64,000 nucleotides of DNA from Bog-473 sp963836605 (GTDB lineage: Bacteria > Actinomycetota > Acidimicrobiia > Acidimicrobiales > RAAP-2). Shown here piece by piece: positions 60,515 through 64,000 of the stretch (the first letter of the stretch is position 1; each line of letters begins with the position of its first letter). Position numbers and translations under genes: made by a program. Where the stretch lies: assembly GCA_963836605.1 (NCBI GenBank), contig CAWIKB010000011.1:124001-188000 (forward strand), written 5' to 3'. The notes below the pieces were generated by a model, which was not told where the DNA came from, searched no databases, and saw nothing but the letters and a program-made list of their open reading frames with translations.

Positions 60515-61369
60515 CTACGCCTTCCCGAGGTCGATGGACTGGGACTCGTGGGCGGCGGACACGTCCTCGAGCGACTTGGCCTCGGGGAGACGCCGGGCCG
60601 CCGAGAGAATGCGGTCCAGCTCGCGGTCGTTGTGCGACGGATCGTGATGCGAGAGGAGGAGGCGCTTCGCCTGGGCCTCGGCCGCGACGTGGACGGCGAA
60701 CGCGGCGGTCGAATGCCCCCAGTCGGCCTTCGTGGCGAACTCGTCGTCGGTGTACTGCCCGTCGTGCACCAGGAGATCCGCGCCCTGGCAGAGCTCGAGG
60801 ACCGCGTCGGAAATGGTCCGCCGATCCACCGGCGCCTGGTGGTCCGGGAGGTAGGCCAGGGTCCGACCGTCCGCCTCGATGCGATAGCCCAAGGTCGCCC
60901 CGCTATGGGGAATAGCGCGGGCCAGGACCTTGACCGAGCCGACGGAGAAATCCTCGTCCCGGGTATCGATGGTGCAGAGCTCACCCCGGAACTGCTCCAT
61001 GTGGATCGGGAAGACCGGGGGCTGCACCGCCGCGTGGAGGGCGTCCTTCAGGCTGCCCTTGGGCTGCGCCGGGCCGTGCACGGTGAGGCGGGCACCCGGG
61101 TCGTGGAGTGGGGCGAAGAAGGGCAAACCGAGAATGTGGTCGAAGTGGAGGTGGGTCAAGAGGGCGTTGGCCTGGAGCGGTGTGCCCAAGGCGCGCACCT
61201 CCTTGAGGAGCACGTCGCCCAGGGCGCGCAGACCCGTGCCCAGGTCGACGATGAGAGGCGCGTCCCCCTCGGCGTTGACGACCAGGCACGAGGTGTTGCC
61301 CCCGTATCGCCGGTAGCGATCCCCCGAACACGGACAGGACCCCCGCACTCCGTAGAACGTCACGTTCAT
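60515..61369 (-). CDS. MBL-fold metallo-hydrolase (RNase Z/phosphodiesterase-like)
   Basis: 284 residues. Start MNVTFYGVRGSCPCSG and THLHFDHILGLPF, IPHSGATLGYRIE, a VHDGQYTDDE acid and SHHDPSHNDRE give a full zinc-site set of the RNase Z-like metallo-hydrolase group that includes cyclic nucleotide phosphodiesterases. Substrate unknown. ATG 61369 has a TATCGT -10 box 8 nt upstream; divergent from the epoxide hydrolase. Confidence 0.82.
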   Translation of the reverse strand: MNVTFYGVRGSCPCSGDRYRRYGGNTSCLVVNAEGDAPLIVDLGTGLRALGDVLLKEVRALGTPLQANALLTHLHFDHILGLPFFAPLHDPGARLTVHGPAQPKGSLKDALHAAVQPPVFPIHMEQFRGELCTIDTRDEDFSVGSVKVLARAIPHSGATLGYRIEADGRTLAYLPDHQAPVDRRTISDAVLELCQGADLLVHDGQYTDDEFATKADWGHSTAAFAVHVAAEAQAKRLLLSHHDPSHNDRELDRILSAARRLPEAKSLEDVSAAHESQSIDLGKA

Positions 61370-61377
61370 TTGTCGCG

Positions 61378-61383
61378 ACGATA
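61378..61383 (-). promoter_or_regulatory. -10 box of the metallo-hydrolase gene
   Basis: TATCGT, 8 nt before the ATG at 61369. Confidence 0.5.
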
Positions 61384-61399
61384 CTCCCGGCGCAGGCGA

Positions 61400-61405
61400 T
61401 ACGTT
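61400..61405 (+). promoter_or_regulatory. -10 box of the epoxide hydrolase-like gene
   Basis: TACGTT, 7 nt before the ATG at 61413. The two divergent -10 boxes are only 16 nt apart, so the promoters overlap. Confidence 0.5.
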
Positions 61406-61412
61406 CGGCGAC

Positions 61413-62282
61413 ATGAATCAGCGCACCGTGGCGGCCAATGGGCTCGAATTCGCGTATCTGGAGTCCGGACCACCCGACGGACCCCTGGCCTTGTGCCTGC
61501 ACGGCTTCCCGGACTCGGCCCACACATGGCGCTTCCTGCTGCCCGAACTGGGTGACGCCGGGTTTCACGCCGTCGCTCCGTTCCAACGCGGGTACGCGCC
61601 CACGGAGATCCCGGCCGACGGCCTCTACCAAGTCGGGGCCCTGGCCCGCGACGCCAACGAACTGCACGACGTGCTCGGGGGTGGGGGCGATGCCGTCATC
61701 ATCGGGCACGACTGGGGGGCACTGGCCACCTACGCCGCGGTGGCCCACACGCCGGAGCGCTGGCGGCGGGCGGTGACCGCCGCCGTGGCGCCGACGGCGG
61801 CGATCATGGCGTCCTTCTTCACCTTCGACCAGCTGCAACGCAGCTGGTACACCTTCTTCTTCCAATCCCCGCTGGCCGAGATCGCCGTGCCCATGGACGA
61901 TTTCGCCTTCATCGATCGCCTCTGGGCCGACTGGTCGCCCGGTTACGACGCCACCTTCGACCTGGCCCTCGTCAAGGAATCGATCGGAGATCAGGCGCAC
62001 GTCACGGCCGCCATCGGTTACTACCGGGCCCTCTACGACGCGACGGTGCACCATCCCGACCTGGCCGGCGAACAAGCGGCCGCCGCCTTGCCCATGCCCA
62101 TCCCGACGCTCTACCTGCACGGGCGGGACGATGGGTGCTTCCTGCTCAGCTCCATTTCCGATCCGCTCGAGTACTTGGCCGAGGGATCCGACATGGTTGT
62201 GGTCGATGACGCCGGCCACTTCCTCAACGTCGAACAACCCGAGGTGGTGAATCGGCACATTCTGCACTTCCTCGGTCGCTAG
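61413..62282 (+). CDS. Alpha/beta hydrolase, epoxide hydrolase/haloalkane dehalogenase-like
   Basis: 289 residues. HGFPDS oxyanion segment at 30-35, and the nucleophile Asp100 in GHDWGALA, which is the aspartate-type elbow of epoxide hydrolases and dehalogenases. A C-terminal Asp in LHGRDDGCF and His in DDAGHFLN complete the triad. Cap-domain tyrosines near 145-150 could activate an epoxide. Substrate unknown. Confidence 0.85.
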   Translation: MNQRTVAANGLEFAYLESGPPDGPLALCLHGFPDSAHTWRFLLPELGDAGFHAVAPFQRGYAPTEIPADGLYQVGALARDANELHDVLGGGGDAVIIGHDWGALATYAAVAHTPERWRRAVTAAVAPTAAIMASFFTFDQLQRSWYTFFFQSPLAEIAVPMDDFAFIDRLWADWSPGYDATFDLALVKESIGDQAHVTAAIGYYRALYDATVHHPDLAGEQAAAALPMPIPTLYLHGRDDGCFLLSSISDPLEYLAEGSDMVVVDDAGHFLNVEQPEVVNRHILHFLGR

Positions 62283-62359
62283 ACATTCGGGGGGCGCCGG
62301 ATCCAGCGCCAGGAGGTGACCACATCGTCGTCCCGAAGACCGTTCAGGAACAGGCGGGC

Positions 62360-63205
62360 TCAGCGCAACCGCAGCACCTTCGGGCCATGCTGCGACCACC
62401 GAGCGAAGCCCTCGGCCACCAGGGAGGCGGCGATCCGGTTGGCCCGCTCGGGGTCGTCCGGCCAGCCACAGGCGGTCGCCAGCTCGGGCGCGGCCACGGG
62501 TCCCGCCCGGAGCGCGTGCACCAGACGCCCTCGACCCTGACGGTCCGAGCCGGCAAAGGCGGACTGGGGGCGGGTCGACGGGCTGGCCCGCCAGGGGTCG
62601 GGCTCGCGCAACCCGGACCGCCTCCATCGGCACTGGCGCCGCAGTGGACACCGGGCACAGGCGGGCCGCGCCGTGCAGACGGTGGCTCCGAGGTCGAACA
62701 GGGTCTGGTTGAAGTCCCATGACCGCCCGACCGGCACCAGGCGGTCGGCCATCGCCTGCGCGCCGGGCACGGTGAGGCCGGCGCCCTCCACGCTACGGGC
62801 CAGCACACGGACCGCGTTGGTGTCGACTGCGCCCACATCGGCCCCGAACGCGAACGAGCGCACGGCCCGTGCCGTGTACGGCCCGACGCCGGGGAGCGAG
62901 CGCAGCGCCCGCTCGTCGCAGGGAACGACCCCACCGTGCTCGGCCACCATCACCCGCGCCGCCCGGTGCAGGTTGAGCGCGCGGCGGTTGTAACCCAGAC
63001 CCGACCAGATCCTCACCACGGCGGCCGGTCGGGCCCGTGCGCACGCCGCCGCAGTGGGAAAACGGTCCAGGAAGGGCTGGTAGTGGGCGACCACCCGATC
63101 GGCCTGCGTCTGCTGGAGCATCACCTCGCTGACCAGCACGGCCCACGGATCGCGCGTGTGACGCCACGGAAGGTCACGGCGGTGGAGGGCCCCCCAGTCC
63201 AGCAC
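62360..63205 (-). CDS. mutY: A/G-specific adenine glycosylase
   Basis: 281 residues. Removes adenine mispaired with 8-oxoguanine. Features: Glu27 in VSEVMLQQTQ, LPGVGPYTARA HhH, the catalytic Asp in AVDTNAVR, and four cluster cysteines in CTARPACARCPLRRQC. The first spacing is C-x5-C rather than the usual C-x6-C. There is no C-terminal NUDIX domain, as in other actinobacterial MutY. GTG 63205 is the best start, but upstream frame is open and weakly similar. Confidence 0.88.
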   Translation of the reverse strand: MLDWGALHRRDLPWRHTRDPWAVLVSEVMLQQTQADRVVAHYQPFLDRFPTAAACARARPAAVVRIWSGLGYNRRALNLHRAARVMVAEHGGVVPCDERALRSLPGVGPYTARAVRSFAFGADVGAVDTNAVRVLARSVEGAGLTVPGAQAMADRLVPVGRSWDFNQTLFDLGATVCTARPACARCPLRRQCRWRRSGLREPDPWRASPSTRPQSAFAGSDRQGRGRLVHALRAGPVAAPELATACGWPDDPERANRIAASLVAEGFARWSQHGPKVLRLR

Positions 63206-63245
63206 CCGATCCTGGAAGCGCCGGACCCGGGCGGCCGAAAGGGCC

Positions 63246-63758
63246 TCAGTCCCAGACGTCGTCGGCGTAGGGGCGGCGGCGAGGCGGCGCGTCGGCCCGC
63301 TTCCACACCATCAGCTTGCGCCGGAAGTAGCAGACCTCTTCGCCCCGTTGGTTGAAGGCCTTTGTCTCGACCGTGACGATGCCGCGGTCACCCTTCGATT
63401 TCGAAGGGGTGGCCTCGAGCACACGCGTTTCGGCATAGATGGTGTCCCCGTGGAAGGTCGGCGAACGGTGCGAGAGCGATTCGACTTCGAGGTTGGCGAT
63501 ACACGATCCACTGACGTCCGGCACGCTCATGCCGAGCGCCAGGGAGTAGACGAGGTTGCCCACCACCACGTTCTTCCCCTGCACCGTCTCGTGCTCGGCG
63601 AACCACGCGTTCGTGTGCAGCGGATGGTGGTTCATGGTGATCATGCAGAAGAGATGGTCGTCGGCCTCGGTCACCGTCTTACCCGGCCAATGCCGGAAGA
63701 CATCGCCCGGGACGAAGTCCTCGAGATAGCGGCCAAAGGGGCGGTCGTAGGTGCTCAT
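63246..63758 (-). CDS. MaoC-family hot-dog acyl-CoA hydratase/dehydratase
   Basis: 170 residues. Hot-dog fold; the hydratase motif region TEADDHLFCMITMNHHPLHTN carries the Asp and His dyad. Related actinobacterial proteins hydrate enoyl-CoAs or act on mesaconyl-type substrates. AAGGA precedes ATG 63758 by 10 nt. It precedes mutY on the same strand with 40 nt between. Confidence 0.82.
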   Translation of the reverse strand: MSTYDRPFGRYLEDFVPGDVFRHWPGKTVTEADDHLFCMITMNHHPLHTNAWFAEHETVQGKNVVVGNLVYSLALGMSVPDVSGSCIANLEVESLSHRSPTFHGDTIYAETRVLEATPSKSKGDRGIVTVETKAFNQRGEEVCYFRRKLMVWKRADAPPRRRPYADDVWD

Positions 63759-63798
63759 GTCGGCGGTGTCCTTCTGTTCTGACCGATCGGGGCGGCGT

Positions 63799-64000
63799 CT
63801 ATTCCTCTGGGCGGGGACGAGTGGTGAATCCCAGAGAGGCGCCGGGGAGAGCGTCGCCGTCGATGGTCATCCTCCAGGCAAAGCGCGTCCCCGGGGCGAG
63901 CGGGATCGGCCCGAGGTTCACGGCCAGCGCCACGTCGATGGGCGATCCCTCCGGGATCCCCTGGGGCTGGCTCACCGTGAACTCACCTCGCACCTCGACC
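63799..64000 (-). CDS. Partial protein, C-terminal end only (DUF6941-like)
   Basis: The last 66 or so codons lie in the window, ending TTRPRPEE; the front is beyond the right edge. Pattern: basic start, EGSPIDVALAVNLGPI, a beta-rich RFAWRMTIDGDALPGASLGF end, resembling the C-terminus of DUF6941 proteins of unknown function. It sits 40 nt upstream of the MaoC gene on the same strand. Assignment is tentative. Confidence 0.5.
   Translation of the reverse strand, partial: VEVRGEFTVSQPQGIPEGSPIDVALAVNLGPIPLAPGTRFAWRMTIDGDALPGASLGFTTRPRPEE

Overview
The window is GC-rich throughout, densely coded and full of 4-bp stop/start overlaps. It looks like chromosomal DNA of an actinobacterium. Supporting signs are the homodimer-type AceE with a shared E2/Lpd set, the SufD-Rieske-SufC order, a PduO plus split-type methylmalonyl-CoA mutase pathway, F420/FMN luciferase-like oxidoreductases, a DUF3089 hydrolase and many near-leaderless promoters of the TANNNT type. 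The class may be Acidimicrobiia, but that is inference. No rRNA, tRNA, CRISPR array or prophage was found. The only mobile element is one IS110-type insertion sequence.

Layout. 1-1054: 5' end of secA and a beta-carbonic anhydrase. 1109-8093 (minus): a cell-surface polysaccharide operon, rmlB-rmlD-ugd-uxs-GT2-GT2, ending in a secreted two-lobed aspartic protease. 8106-12164: birA divergent from a biotin carboxylase/BCCP subunit, then an M20 amidohydrolase and an ABM monooxygenase. 12230-15970: MFS exporter, methyltransferase, DUF3089 hydrolase. 16090-18870: GNAT, methylmalonyl-CoA mutase catalytic subunit, VOC/epimerase-like protein. 18875-25462: CtaG, an AKR/hydrolase/rhodanese-MoeB operon, nitroreductase, esterase, PduO cobalamin adenosyltransferase. 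25480-27060: IS110-type element with structured non-coding flanks. 27074-30583: metH. 30647-35107 (minus): lpd, E2 and a fused LipB-LipA. 35259-38495: rnhA divergent from aceE. 38507-44648: Rrf2 regulator, HhH-GPD protein, thiE, beta-propeller protein, F420 oxidoreductase, a hydrolase lacking its nucleophile, acyl-CoA dehydrogenase. 44777-54776: an Fe-S assembly region with sufC-sufS-sufU on plus and sufD-Rieske-sufC2 and sufB on minus, interrupted by an LCP protein and a dienoyl-CoA isomerase-like gene. 54891-64000: oligopeptidase B, a RodZ-C-like membrane protein, luciferase-like monooxygenase, RmlC-like epimerase, flavin reductase, metallo-hydrolase, epoxide hydrolase, MutY, a MaoC hydratase and a partial gene.

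How the genes fit together. Propionyl-CoA use is represented by biotin carboxylase, BirA, a VOC epimerase candidate, mutase and PduO. Central carbon entry is represented by AceE, E2, Lpd and both lipoate-assembly activities in one polypeptide. The Suf genes could supply Fe-S clusters to LipA, MutY and the Rieske protein. Rml, Ugd, Uxs and the glycosyltransferases build surface glycan, to which the LCP protein could be relevant.

The most unusual items are the LipB-LipA fusion, the pepsin-like tandem DTG protease, the IS110 element with a candidate bridge RNA, the duplicated sufC with an operator-like palindrome over its -10 box, and the tendency of -10 boxes to sit 6-9 nt before start codons, which I used to correct several starts.
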